Shown here: positions 35,524 through 43,209 of the stretch, one piece after another
Layout: every line of letters begins with the position of its first letter
Numbering within the stretch: position 1 is the stretch's first letter
Assembly: GCA_045632845.1 (NCBI GenBank)
Contig: JAZQXL010000020.1
Location: forward strand, 111,403 to 175,402
DNA from: RGIG4140 sp045632845
GTDB lineage: Bacteria > Pseudomonadota > Alphaproteobacteria > CAAHEQ01 > UBA3637
Reading direction: 5' to 3'
Length of the DNA stretch: 64,000 nucleotides
The notes under the pieces: generated by a model
What the model saw: the letters and a program-made list of their open reading frames with translations, nothing else
What the model was told of the DNA's origin: nothing
Database searches by the model: none
Made by a program: the position numbers and the translations under genes

Positions 35524-35610
35524 CCCCTTATTATTATCTTAACTAAACATTAACTTTTTTAAAAAAGGAATGCAAGTATTTTTTATAAAAAAAGAAAAAA
35601 TACCACCTAA

Positions 35611-35626
35611 TGTTTCACGTGAAACA
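35611..35626. other. parS site 6
   Basis: Exact TGTTTCACGTGAAACA. A lone half-site (TGTTTCACATAA) lies at 35680-35691. Confidence 0.92.
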
Positions 35627-35692
35627 CTGAAAATTAATAAAAAAGAATAAAATATTCTTATTTTTTTCTGATTACTTAGTGTTTCACATAAT

Positions 35693-35728
35693 AAAAAAAG
35701 AATGTTTCACGTGAAACATTCTTTTTTT
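35693..35728. other. parS site 7 within a second copy of the 36-base palindrome
   Basis: The exact parS core (35703-35718) has the same GAA/TTC and A7/T7 flanks as 33118-33153. Confidence 0.9.
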
Positions 35729-35770
35729 AACGACAATTTTAATGACACATTTTAAAGATCATTTTTTTTA

Positions 35771-35786
35771 TGTTCCACGTGAAACA
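35771..35786. other. parS site 8 (one variant base)
   Basis: TGTTCCACGTGAAACA, next to a terminator hairpin. Confidence 0.87.
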
Positions 35787-35789
35787 TAA

Positions 35790-35817
35790 AAAAAACACCC
35801 ATTAAAGGGTGTTTTTT
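35790..35817 (-). terminator. Intrinsic terminator of the dnaQ operon
   Basis: AAAAAACACCC / GGGTGTTTTTT with a 6-base loop, just after the stop of the 143-residue gene. Confidence 0.88.
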
Positions 35818-35824
35818 AACATTT

Positions 35825-36256
35825 TTAATTAAATATAAACTGAATACTGTTTAAATCATCGCAATCTTTTTTAACAAAACTATTAATCTTAACTGTAACA
35901 GCTTCGGGTATAGCATTAACCAACATATCGCAGCGATCTTTATCAACATTTTTTAATTCAATAAAAAATTGATCATTATTAATTCCGCCAATATTCCAGT
36001 CAAAAATTCCAAAATCATACTTGAAATCTTCTTTTTTCAAATTCATATAGTTACCCATAGATAACATACGAATGTCATGAACCAACAATTGAAGTTGTGC
36101 AATCAAAGAAACATCACTTACAACAGTTTTTTTAGCAAATTTAACCGTTTGTGAAACATTTTGAGTTTGTTGTGCAGCTTCTTTAACCGAGCCCATCGAA
36201 CTCATTAATAGAAAAAAAAGCCCAACTCCCCCTAATAAGAAAACCAACAGTTTCAT
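35825..36256 (-). CDS. Membrane-anchored, possibly pilin-like small protein
   Basis: The 143-residue product starts MKLLVFLLGGVGLFFLLMSS, a hydrophobic N-terminal helix, followed by a helical stretch with many Gln and Val and a C-terminal domain FFIELKNVDKDRCDMLVNAI...KKDCDDL. The layout (N-terminal hydrophobic helix, helical spine, late Cys pair) and the IELKNVDKDRC segment recall type IVb pilin C-termini, but there is no prepilin leader or conserved Glu, so this is weak. The start is the ATG after GGGGG, overlapping dnaQ by 4 bases; the longer frame starts at TTG. Confidence 0.6.
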   Translation of the reverse strand: MKLLVFLLGGVGLFFLLMSSMGSVKEAAQQTQNVSQTVKFAKKTVVSDVSLIAQLQLLVHDIRMLSMGNYMNLKKEDFKYDFGIFDWNIGGINNDQFFIELKNVDKDRCDMLVNAIPEAVTVKINSFVKKDCDDLNSIQFIFN

Positions 36257-36948
36257 TCTATCCCCCAAATATTGTTTTTTATTTTTTTAACAAAATCAGC
36301 ATGTTGCTCAATATCTTCACTCGATGCAGAAAAAGAACGAGGCTCCCTATATTCTTTTGCAAGTGTTTTAACATCCCTCAACACTTGTTGCACCTGCTTA
36401 CTCTCACTCTTTTTTTCTAAAACCAACCCAGGTTGACGTCCACCAATTAACTCTAAATAAACTTCAGCGAGCAATTCACTATCAAGCAAAGCTCCGTGAA
36501 ACGTACGTGCAGAATTATCAATGTGAAATTTCTTACAAAGCTCGTTTAAATTAACTCGTGAACCAGGAAACCGTTTTTTCGCCAAAACAACAGTATCAAT
36601 CACCCTATCAAAGGATAAAGGCTCCTTTCCAACCCATGAAAGTTCCGCATTCAAAAATTTCATATCAAAGGGAGCATTATGGGCAATTAACGTTGAATCT
36701 GAGCCAATAAATGTCAAAAAATCATCCGCAATTTCTCGAAATGTAGGCTTGTCAGACAAAAATTCTTCTGTCAAACCGTGTACAGCGACGACTTCCTCGC
36801 TCATAGAGCGCTCAGGATTGATATATTGATGATAGACATTTCCTGTTGGAACGTGATTAACTAATTCAACACACCCAATTTCAACAATACGATCACCTTG
36901 AAAAGGATCTAAACCAGTTGTTTCAGTATCAAAAACTATTTCTCTCAT
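36253..36948 (-). CDS. dnaQ: DNA polymerase III epsilon subunit (3'-5' exonuclease)
   Basis: Epsilon proofreads for the replicative polymerase. The 231-residue protein has the DEDD exonuclease motifs: FDTETTGLDP at the N-terminus, LIAHNAPFDMKFLN (about 88-101) and HGALLDSELLAEVYL (His and Asp, about 155-168). The C-terminal ~50 residues presumably contact the polymerase alpha subunit. It is the first gene next to the putative origin and has a strong promoter; dnaQ near oriC also occurs in other alphaproteobacteria. Confidence 0.95.
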   Translation of the reverse strand: MREIVFDTETTGLDPFQGDRIVEIGCVELVNHVPTGNVYHQYINPERSMSEEVVAVHGLTEEFLSDKPTFREIADDFLTFIGSDSTLIAHNAPFDMKFLNAELSWVGKEPLSFDRVIDTVVLAKKRFPGSRVNLNELCKKFHIDNSARTFHGALLDSELLAEVYLELIGGRQPGLVLEKKSESKQVQQVLRDVKTLAKEYREPRSFSASSEDIEQHADFVKKIKNNIWGIE

Positions 36949-37716
36949 TTACAAAACTCTAAAAGTTATAAACATATGCTATTATAATTGAAAAGAATTT
37001 AGATATCAAGTAGAAAAAACAGACTCGGGATAAAATGAAAAAAACATAGATATTCAATAGGTTAAGACTGTTTCTAAAAAGCACATTTTTAATAAAAGTA
37101 ATCAAAAACATCCAAAACGACGTAGTATAGAGAAATCAAGGCTTTCCTGTGGATAAAAAAAATTCCTGTGGATAAGTGAGGATTCAAAAAATAATTTTAA
37201 TTTTATACCGAAACACACTTATTTTATTCACACCCCAAAACTACAAATAAGTTAAAATAAAAAGAATCGGAAAAGTAAGATTCGAACTTGAAAATATCCG
37301 AGTCGGGACTATATCAAAAAACAGTCAATAAAAATAAAAAAAAGTTATGCACAATATCCACAATATATACTAATAAAAAATTATTTATTTTAAATAAGAT
37401 TAGAATGGTTTTATGTGAATTCTTTCACACATCTGTTTTGAAAAAAATGCTTGCGATTTAAAAAAAAGATTGTTACGTTAAAATTATCGAAGATGAAAAA
37501 ACAATCTTCCTCTCTTCACTCCTTGTTTTTTCAAAATCGTTTTTCTGGATAACAAAAAATCTTAACTTTGTGATTATTTTTACACCAAAAGAGATACCTC
37601 TTTATTTTTATGTTTTGCAAAAAGAAGAGGTTAAAAAATTAAATTTATAAGAACAGAGTGAATGTTAAAAAATGTTTGAAAGAATATAATTTAGTGTTTG
37701 AATGATATATTAAAAT
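36949..37716. other. Putative chromosomal replication origin (oriC) region
   Basis: This 768-base non-coding stretch is the longest in the window. Minus-strand DnaA boxes TTATCCACA lie at 37148-37156 and 37167-37175, each within CCTGTGGATAA and 19 bases apart. On the plus strand TTATGCACA (37345-37353) and ATATCCACA (37354-37362) are adjacent. Just after them is a very AT-rich run (37363-37410) suited to be the unwinding element. The region is flanked by dnaQ and the parAB/parS cluster. The right part (37440-37716) has an AAAGAG/CTCTTT hairpin with a following T-rich run, possibly an RNA gene end, and otherwise nothing I recognise. Confidence 0.7.
36981..37009 (-). promoter_or_regulatory. Predicted promoter of dnaQ
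   Basis: Minus strand: TTGATA, 17 bases, TATAAT, about 30 bases upstream of the start codon. Confidence 0.7.
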
Positions 37717-38652
37717 TTAGCCTTCTTTATTTAATAAATATTTTTCAACACTAAGAGCTGCTATTGCACCACTACCTGCTGATATAATAGCTTGCTTGTA
37801 TTTTTCTTCTTGCACATCTCCGCAGGCAAAAACACCTTCTATAGATGTTTCCATTGTTCGTTTGCTTGTTTTTATATATCCATGAGCTGTTGTCTGTAGT
37901 TGATTGTTTAAAAAGGCGGTATTCGGAGCTGTTCCAATAGCTTCAAACACACCATTTATAGACAATTGAAAAATCTCATTGCTTTTTAAGTTCCTCAGTT
38001 TTATTGATGAAAGTTTATTTTCTCCAATAAATTCAATAACTTCAGTATTGTATAAAATTTCAATTTTGGGGTTGTGGATAACTTTTTCTTGTATTTTTGT
38101 TTCCCCTTTAAAGGATTTGTTTTTGTTAATTAAAAAAACTTTTTCAGCCACATTTGCTAAAAATTGGGCTTCATAAAGAGCGCTATTTCCACCCCCAATA
38201 ACAGCGACAATTTTATTTTTATAAAAAAATCCATCACAGGTTGCGCAGATAGAAATACCCTTCCCTTTAAATTTATCTTCTCCAAGCGATTTTAACCACT
38301 TTGGAGAGGCCCCAGTAGCAATAATAATTGTATCCGCAGTTCCTTTCAAAGCTCCTCTAGATTCGAATTTAAATGGCTTTTTTGATAAATCTAAAGTAAC
38401 AATCTCATCTTGGATAACATTTACACCTACTTTTGTTGCCTGTGAGTGCATTTTTTCCATCAATTCAACACCTGTTATGAGTTCAAAACCAGGGAAGTTT
38501 TCAACCTCGTTTGTTCTTGTTAGTTGTCCACCAATGGTGCTTCCTGTTATAAGGGTTGTCTGTATCCCAGCTCTTGTTGTGTATATTCCAGCTGTATAAC
38601 CAGCAGGGCCTGATCCAATAATTAAAACAGATGTATGCATTGTATCCCTCAT
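37717..38652 (-). CDS. trxB: Thioredoxin reductase
   Basis: TrxB reduces thioredoxin with NADPH. The 311-residue flavoprotein has the FAD motif IIGSGPAGYTAGIYT near the N-terminus, the redox-active CATCDG (about 136-141), the NADPH motif VIGGGNSALYEA and the C-terminal GVFACGDVQEEKYKQAI. The start chosen is the ATG at 38652, eight bases after GAGGGAG; another ATG four codons later is possible. Its ribosome-binding site is in the 3' arm of a terminator-like hairpin behind greA. Confidence 0.95.
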   Translation of the reverse strand: MRDTMHTSVLIIGSGPAGYTAGIYTTRAGIQTTLITGSTIGGQLTRTNEVENFPGFELITGVELMEKMHSQATKVGVNVIQDEIVTLDLSKKPFKFESRGALKGTADTIIIATGASPKWLKSLGEDKFKGKGISICATCDGFFYKNKIVAVIGGGNSALYEAQFLANVAEKVFLINKNKSFKGETKIQEKVIHNPKIEILYNTEVIEFIGENKLSSIKLRNLKSNEIFQLSINGVFEAIGTAPNTAFLNNQLQTTAHGYIKTSKRTMETSIEGVFACGDVQEEKYKQAIISAGSGAIAALSVEKYLLNKEG

Positions 38653-38708
38653 AAAAAAAACTCCCTCTACAAATAATATCAAAAAAGATACCATTTCAAG
38701 AGGGGGTT
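38652..38708 (-). terminator. Terminator-like hairpin overlapping the trxB ribosome-binding site
   Basis: Minus strand: AACCCCCTCT (38708-38699) pairs with AGAGGGAGTT (38668-38659, one mismatch) and is followed by eight T that run into the trxB ATG. The 3' arm contains the GAGGGAG ribosome-binding site. Confidence 0.65.
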
Positions 38709-38723
38709 TTTAATCAATAAATA

Positions 38724-39200
38724 TTAAATAAATTGAACGTTTAAAATTTCGTAAGATTTTTCACCTTTTGGTGTGACAACATCAACGAAATCCCCTTTAT
38801 TTTTTCCAATTAATGCTCTTGCGATTGGAGATAATAAAGAAATGTGGCCTTTTTCAAGATTTGCTTCATATTGGCCAACAATTTGATATGAATGTTGAGA
38901 GCCTGTTTCTGAATCTTCCAACGTGACTGTGGCCCCAAAAAGAACTTTATCCCCTGAAAGAGATTTAATGTCAATAACTTGTGCTCTTGCAAGTGCACTT
39001 TCTAATTCCATAATACGGCCTTCATTAAAACTTTGTTGTTCACGAGCTGAATGGTATTCTGCATTTTCTGATAAATCGCCATGACCACGAGCCTCTTCAA
39101 TAGCTGCAACAATACGAGGACGTTCTTCAAATTTTAAACGTTTTAACTCTGTGGATAAATTTTCATAACCATTTGATGTCATTGGTATTTTTTCTTCCAT
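38724..39200 (-). CDS. greA: Transcription elongation factor GreA
   Basis: GreA rescues backtracked RNA polymerase by stimulating transcript cleavage. The 158-residue protein has the N-terminal coiled coil with the acidic tip (EARGHGDLSENAEYHSAREQ, about 39-58) and the C-terminal FKBP-like domain (LLSPIARALIGKNKGDFVDV). Both acidic residues at the tip (DLSENAEY) are present. Its leader, from a promoter at 39287-39315, contains an intrinsic terminator. Confidence 0.97.
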   Translation of the reverse strand: MEEKIPMTSNGYENLSTELKRLKFEERPRIVAAIEEARGHGDLSENAEYHSAREQQSFNEGRIMELESALARAQVIDIKSLSGDKVLFGATVTLEDSETGSQHSYQIVGQYEANLEKGHISLLSPIARALIGKNKGDFVDVVTPKGEKSYEILNVQFI

Positions 39201-39225
39201 AATACACCCTTTCTTTAATTTTTTT

Positions 39226-39259
39226 ATTAAAAAATAAAACTACGGTTGTTCAGCCGTAG
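39226..39259 (-). terminator. Intrinsic terminator in the greA leader
   Basis: Minus strand: CTACGG, 8-base loop, CCGTAG, then TTTTATTTTTT. It lies between the predicted greA promoter and the start codon. It may also end transcripts from the M23 peptidase gene upstream. Confidence 0.85.
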
Positions 39260-39286
39260 CTTCTTAAACTCCTATCTGATAATTGA

Positions 39287-39315
39287 ATTATATGTTTTTT
39301 TTATTTAAAAAGCAA
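39287..39315 (-). promoter_or_regulatory. Predicted promoter of greA
   Basis: Minus strand: TTGCTT, 17 bases, TATAAT. The expected start is near 39280, giving an ~80-base leader. Confidence 0.7.
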
Positions 39316-39331
39316 GTGTTTAAATAATTTT

Positions 39332-40144
39332 TTATTTTGAACAATTAAAATCCTCGATTTGTTGTTCTGGATCAAGTCGTGTTCCATACCATGTTATAGT
39401 GTAATGAAGGTGTGGTCCAGTTGATCTTCCTGTGTTTCCAATTTCTGCAATTATGTCTCCTTTTTTTACAACAGCTCCTTCTTTTACTGAAATTTTATTT
39501 AAATGTGAATAACTTGAGAATAAGCCATATCCATGATTAATTAAGAGTGTTTTTCCAGACAAAAACATGTCGTTATGAGCAAGTGCAACAACACCATCTG
39601 CTGGTGCATATAAAGGTGTTCCAATAGGTGCTGCATAATCTACACCGCTGTGACCTGCTTTTTTAATATTATTTAAAATTCTTCTTGCACCAAAAGGGCT
39701 TGAAATACGTTTAAATTTTTTAACAGGTCTTTCAAAACATGTTGGGAAAAAAGATGTATTCATTCTACCTCTTGCTTCTCTAAGGAGTTGATTTTCTTGT
39801 TGAATTCGTTTTGTGTTTTTGTTTGAAGGGGTTACTTTTTCTGGTTGAAGACCTGTAACAATCTCTTCTTTCCACTTTCTTTTTTCGACAGAAAACTTTT
39901 TAATTTCTTTTTCCCCGTTTGAATGAATAAGTGTGAGATTTAATATTGTTGAATCTTGTGGAAGACCAAAGAAAAATTTCCCCTTTTTTGTTGGTATAAT
40001 TTCAGTTGAGCCAATCAAAAGTTTTTCATCTTTGTTCAGTTGACCATAAATAAGAGCACCTTCCTGAATTTTTGATGTTATTTCAAAAGAAAAAACTGAA
40101 AAACTATAAAAACATCCAATTAAAAGAGGTAGGTATTTTTTCAT
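39332..40144 (-). CDS. Secreted M23-family peptidoglycan peptidase
   Basis: The 270-residue protein has a signal peptide (MKKYLPLLIGCFYSFSVFSF), an Ig-like or linker region (about 20-140), then a LytM/M23 domain: HSGVDYAAPIGTPLYAPADG with the zinc-binding His and Asp, and the second motif HLHY near residue 245. It should cleave peptidoglycan cross-bridges, or act as a regulator if inactive, but the zinc residues are intact. It directly follows xseA in one operon. Confidence 0.9.
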   Translation of the reverse strand: MKKYLPLLIGCFYSFSVFSFEITSKIQEGALIYGQLNKDEKLLIGSTEIIPTKKGKFFFGLPQDSTILNLTLIHSNGEKEIKKFSVEKRKWKEEIVTGLQPEKVTPSNKNTKRIQQENQLLREARGRMNTSFFPTCFERPVKKFKRISSPFGARRILNNIKKAGHSGVDYAAPIGTPLYAPADGVVALAHNDMFLSGKTLLINHGYGLFSSYSHLNKISVKEGAVVKKGDIIAEIGNTGRSTGPHLHYTITWYGTRLDPEQQIEDFNCSK

Positions 40145-41446
40145 CTATATATCCTTAAACAAATTGATTTGATGTGATTCTGGGGTAATTTTTTTCTTTT
40201 TCACGGATGTTGATGTTATTGATTTATTTGTTGGTGAAACAAGAACATTTTTATCTGAAAATTTGATAAAGAAATTTTCTTTTGTTTCAGCTATTGTCCC
40301 TGAAGTGATAACTTTTCCATCTGTATCTGTTACTAAAGAGAAGCCTCTTTTTAAAATTTCATTATATGAATAAGAAGATAGTAATTTTGATACAAAAAAT
40401 AATTTATTTTCAGTTGTTGTGAAGAATGTTTTTAATGCATTTTTGAACCGTTCGGTCTTGTCATCCAATTTTTCAAAAAACAAATTGATTAATTCATTTA
40501 ATTTTGGCATAGACCTTGATAATGATTCTAATTTTAATTTACTTTCATTCAAAAAACGGTATAACGCATCTATATTTCTGGAAGAAAGCTGTGTTAATGT
40601 AGAAATCAACTCACTTCGAACAGGTACGGCTTTTTCAGCAGCACCTGTTGGTGTTGGAGCTCTTAAATCTGATGCAAAATCAATTAAAGTTGTATCTGTT
40701 TCATGTCCAACAGCGGAGATGATTGGAATTTTTGAAGCAGCCGTTGCTCTTACGACAATTTCTTCATTAAAACACCATAAATCTTCAAAACTACCGCCCC
40801 CTCTTGCAACAATGAGAACATCAGGTTTTTTAATATGTTTATTTTTAAGTGTAAGACCTTCTTTTGGAATATTATTAAAACCATTAATAGCGGCCGCTAT
40901 TTGTTCTGCAGCGCCCTCGCCCTGCACAAGAACCGGCCATAAATAAACTTCTCTTGGAAAGCGTTCATTTAACCTGTGCATAATATCTCTTATTACAGCG
41001 CCACTTGGGCTTGTAACAACACCAATAGTTTCTGGAAGATAAGGTATTTTTTTCTTTTTAGAAGCATCAAAAAGACCTTCTTTTTCGAGTTTTTCTTTTC
41101 GTTCTGCCAGCAATTTTAACAAAGCGCCAATACCTGCAGGCTCAGCTTTATCAACAATCATTTGATAATTTGATCGACCCGGGTATGTGGATAACTTTCC
41201 TGTACAGACAATTTCTAAACCATTTTCAAGTGATGCTAATGTTGTTTTATCTCGTCCACGCCAACAAACAGCTGATAAAACAGAATCGTTGTCTTTTAGT
41301 GAAAAATAAATATGTCCAGAGGGAGCTTTTTTAACACCTACAACCTCACCTTTAACCCGAATATCGCTAAAAACTTGTTCAACACAGCTTTTAAGTGAAA
41401 GAGATATTTCTGTAACTGATAAAATTGGTTTGTTTTCTATTTCCAT
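40145..41446 (-). CDS. xseA: Exodeoxyribonuclease VII large subunit
   Basis: XseA with XseB degrades single-stranded DNA. The 433-residue protein has the N-terminal OB fold (VRVKGEVVGVKKAPSGHIYFSLKD-like region), the catalytic domain with VTSPSGAVIRDI, DVLIVARGGGSFEDLWCFNEE, SAVGHETDTTLIDFASDLRAPTPTGAAE, and a C-terminal coiled coil. It overlaps tadA by one base. xseB is not in the window. Confidence 0.96.
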   Translation of the reverse strand: MEIENKPILSVTEISLSLKSCVEQVFSDIRVKGEVVGVKKAPSGHIYFSLKDNDSVLSAVCWRGRDKTTLASLENGLEIVCTGKLSTYPGRSNYQMIVDKAEPAGIGALLKLLAERKEKLEKEGLFDASKKKKIPYLPETIGVVTSPSGAVIRDIMHRLNERFPREVYLWPVLVQGEGAAEQIAAAINGFNNIPKEGLTLKNKHIKKPDVLIVARGGGSFEDLWCFNEEIVVRATAASKIPIISAVGHETDTTLIDFASDLRAPTPTGAAEKAVPVRSELISTLTQLSSRNIDALYRFLNESKLKLESLSRSMPKLNELINLFFEKLDDKTERFKNALKTFFTTTENKLFFVSKLLSSYSYNEILKRGFSLVTDTDGKVITSGTIAETKENFFIKFSDKNVLVSPTNKSITSTSVKKKKITPESHQINLFKDI

Positions 41447-41907
41447 TATTGTTTCCGTTTTGCTTTAAAAAAATCAGTTAAAAGTTTTCCATTTTCATCA
41501 GCATTTATACCGCCTTGAATAACTGGTTTGTGATGTGTTTGTTTGTGTTTAAAAACCTCTGCTCCTTGTAAAATAGCCCCTGTTTTTGGATCAAATGCAC
41601 CAAAATAAATAGCATCTAATCGTGCTAATGACAAAGCCCCGGCGCACATAACGCAAGGTTCTAATGTTACAAAAAGAGAATATCCCGTCAGTCTTTTGGT
41701 TTTTAATTTTTCACAAGCACGTTGAATAGCTAAAATTTCAGCATGCGCTAAAGGGTTTTTTGTTTGTTCAGTTTCGTTATAAGCTGTGGATATAATTTCG
41801 TATGTTTTAGAGTGATACACAACTGCTCCTACAGGAACTTCATCTTCTTTGAAAGCTTTTTGCGCTTGCTCATAAGCTGTTTGTAAAATCGTTTCGTTTG
41901 GTTTCAT
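41446..41907 (-). CDS. tadA: tRNA-specific adenosine deaminase TadA
   Basis: TadA deaminates A34 of tRNA-Arg(ACG) to inosine. The 153-residue protein has the zinc deaminase motifs HAEILAI (about 57-63) and PCVMCAGAL (about 82-90), and a C-terminal helix with FFKAKRKQ. Normal length. It starts divergently to rluB with only 43 bases between and precedes xseA. Confidence 0.95.
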   Translation of the reverse strand: MKPNETILQTAYEQAQKAFKEDEVPVGAVVYHSKTYEIISTAYNETEQTKNPLAHAEILAIQRACEKLKTKRLTGYSLFVTLEPCVMCAGALSLARLDAIYFGAFDPKTGAILQGAEVFKHKQTHHKPVIQGGINADENGKLLTDFFKAKRKQ

Positions 41908-41950
41908 TTTTTACTTTCATCTTTTTGTTTTTTAATATAATATACTAATT

Positions 41951-42664
41951 ATGACAGAAAAGAAAGAGAGAATTGCAAAAATAATGGCTTCTGCGGGATT
42001 ATGTTCACGTAGAACTGCCGAACAATGGATTTTAGATGGACGTGTTAAGGTAAATGGAGTTGTTCTTGAAACACCAGCATTTACCGTTTCATCAACAGAT
42101 GTCGTTCTGGTTGATGATAAACCTATTGCTCAAAAGCAAGAAACAAGGTTGTGGTGTTATCACAAACCTACTGGGTTGGTTACAACACATAAAGATCCAC
42201 AAGGAAGACCAACAGTTTTTGATTCGTTGCCTAAATATTTACCACGTGTTATTTCGGTTGGTCGTTTAGACTTAAATTCTGAAGGATTGTTATTATTAAC
42301 AACTGATGGTGGTTTGGCGCGTGAATTAGAGCACCCATCAAAAGGATGGAAACGTAGATATCGTGTTCGTATTCATGGTGTTTTAACGCCAGAAATGCAA
42401 AAACGCCTTTCCAAAGGGATTACTATTGATGGAATTAGATATGCTCCTTGTGAAACTGTTGTTGAGCAAGTTAAAGGAACAAATAGTTGGGTTTCAATTA
42501 CTCTAACAGAGGGAAAAAACAGAGAAATTCGAAAATTAATGGCTTTCTTTGGATTAGAAGTAACAAGATTGATTCGTGTTTCCTATGGACCTTTTCAATT
42601 AGGTAATTTGGAAAAAGGTGAAGTTCGAGAAGTTTCTAAAAAAATGATGAAAGAATTGTTATGA
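41951..42664 (+). CDS. rluB: 23S/16S rRNA pseudouridine synthase, RluB/RsuA family
   Basis: The 237-residue protein has an S4 RNA-binding domain (IAKIMASAGLCSRRTAEQWILDGRVKVNG, about 8-36) and the RsuA/RluB catalytic motif GRLDLNSEGLLLLTTDG with the active Asp. The family member is probably RluB (23S rRNA U2605), though RsuA cannot be excluded. No ribosome-binding site is visible and a TATAAT at 41936-41941 lies only nine bases before the ATG, so the mRNA may be leaderless. It overlaps rsmD by 4 bases. Confidence 0.9.
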   Translation: MTEKKERIAKIMASAGLCSRRTAEQWILDGRVKVNGVVLETPAFTVSSTDVVLVDDKPIAQKQETRLWCYHKPTGLVTTHKDPQGRPTVFDSLPKYLPRVISVGRLDLNSEGLLLLTTDGGLARELEHPSKGWKRRYRVRIHGVLTPEMQKRLSKGITIDGIRYAPCETVVEQVKGTNSWVSITLTEGKNREIRKLMAFFGLEVTRLIRVSYGPFQLGNLEKGEVREVSKKMMKELL

Positions 42665-43209
42665 GGGTTATTTCTGGGCAATATCGTGGCAAAAAATTGT
42701 TAGCTGCTGATGAAGAAATCACAAGACCAACCTCTGATCGAGCAAAAGAAGGTCTTTTTAATATTTTAAACAATTATCTTTTGAAAAATTCAAAATCCTG
42801 GCAAGAAATTTTCTTTTGTGATGTTTTTGCTGGTTCTGGTGCGATTGGAATTGAGGCTGTTTCACGTGGAACAAAAAATGTTTTTCTTTTTGAAAACAAT
42901 AAGTTAGCATTGAAAATGATCCGTGAAAATTCAAAAGGAATGCCTGTTCAAATCATTGAAACAGATGCTTGTTTTCCTCCAACTGCAAAAAACAAAATGG
43001 ATATTATATTTTTTGATGCCCCTTATGGAAAGGGTTTGTGGCAAAAATCATTGGAGGCTTTTTATAAACAAGGGTGGATAGATTCTAACACATTGGTTAT
43101 TGTTGAAATTGATAAAAAGATAAAAGAAGAAATCCCCTCCTCTTTTATTTGTACAAGGGAGCAAGAATATGGACGTAATTTATTTTTGTTCTTACAATTG
43201 GGGGATTGA
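42661..43209 (+). CDS. rsmD: 16S rRNA (guanine966-N2)-methyltransferase RsmD
   Basis: RsmD methylates G966 of 16S rRNA. The 182-residue protein shows RVISGQYRGKKLL, RPTSDRAKEGLFNIL, the SAM site DVFAGSGAIGIEAVSRG and the catalytic motif FFDAPYGKG. The usual motif IV is DPPY; here the second residue is Ala. An imperfect parS site lies in the AVSRGT codons. It overlaps rluB and the next gene, forming a tight operon. Confidence 0.92.
   Translation: MRVISGQYRGKKLLAADEEITRPTSDRAKEGLFNILNNYLLKNSKSWQEIFFCDVFAGSGAIGIEAVSRGTKNVFLFENNKLALKMIRENSKGMPVQIIETDACFPPTAKNKMDIIFFDAPYGKGLWQKSLEAFYKQGWIDSNTLVIVEIDKKIKEEIPSSFICTREQEYGRNLFLFLQLGD
42858..42873. other. parS site inside rsmD (one variant base)
   Basis: TGTTTCACGTGGAACA, identical to site 3 at 33170-33185, lies within coding sequence about 5.5 kb on the other side of the putative origin. 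Confidence 0.75.

Noticed and set aside
37141..37510. GAAGAT...ATCTTC and A-rich repeats matching sequence upstream of the invertase gene as more invertase sites
   Set aside because: The shared words are short and A/T-rich, lack the CGAACC core, and are not paired as inverted repeats around a promoter.
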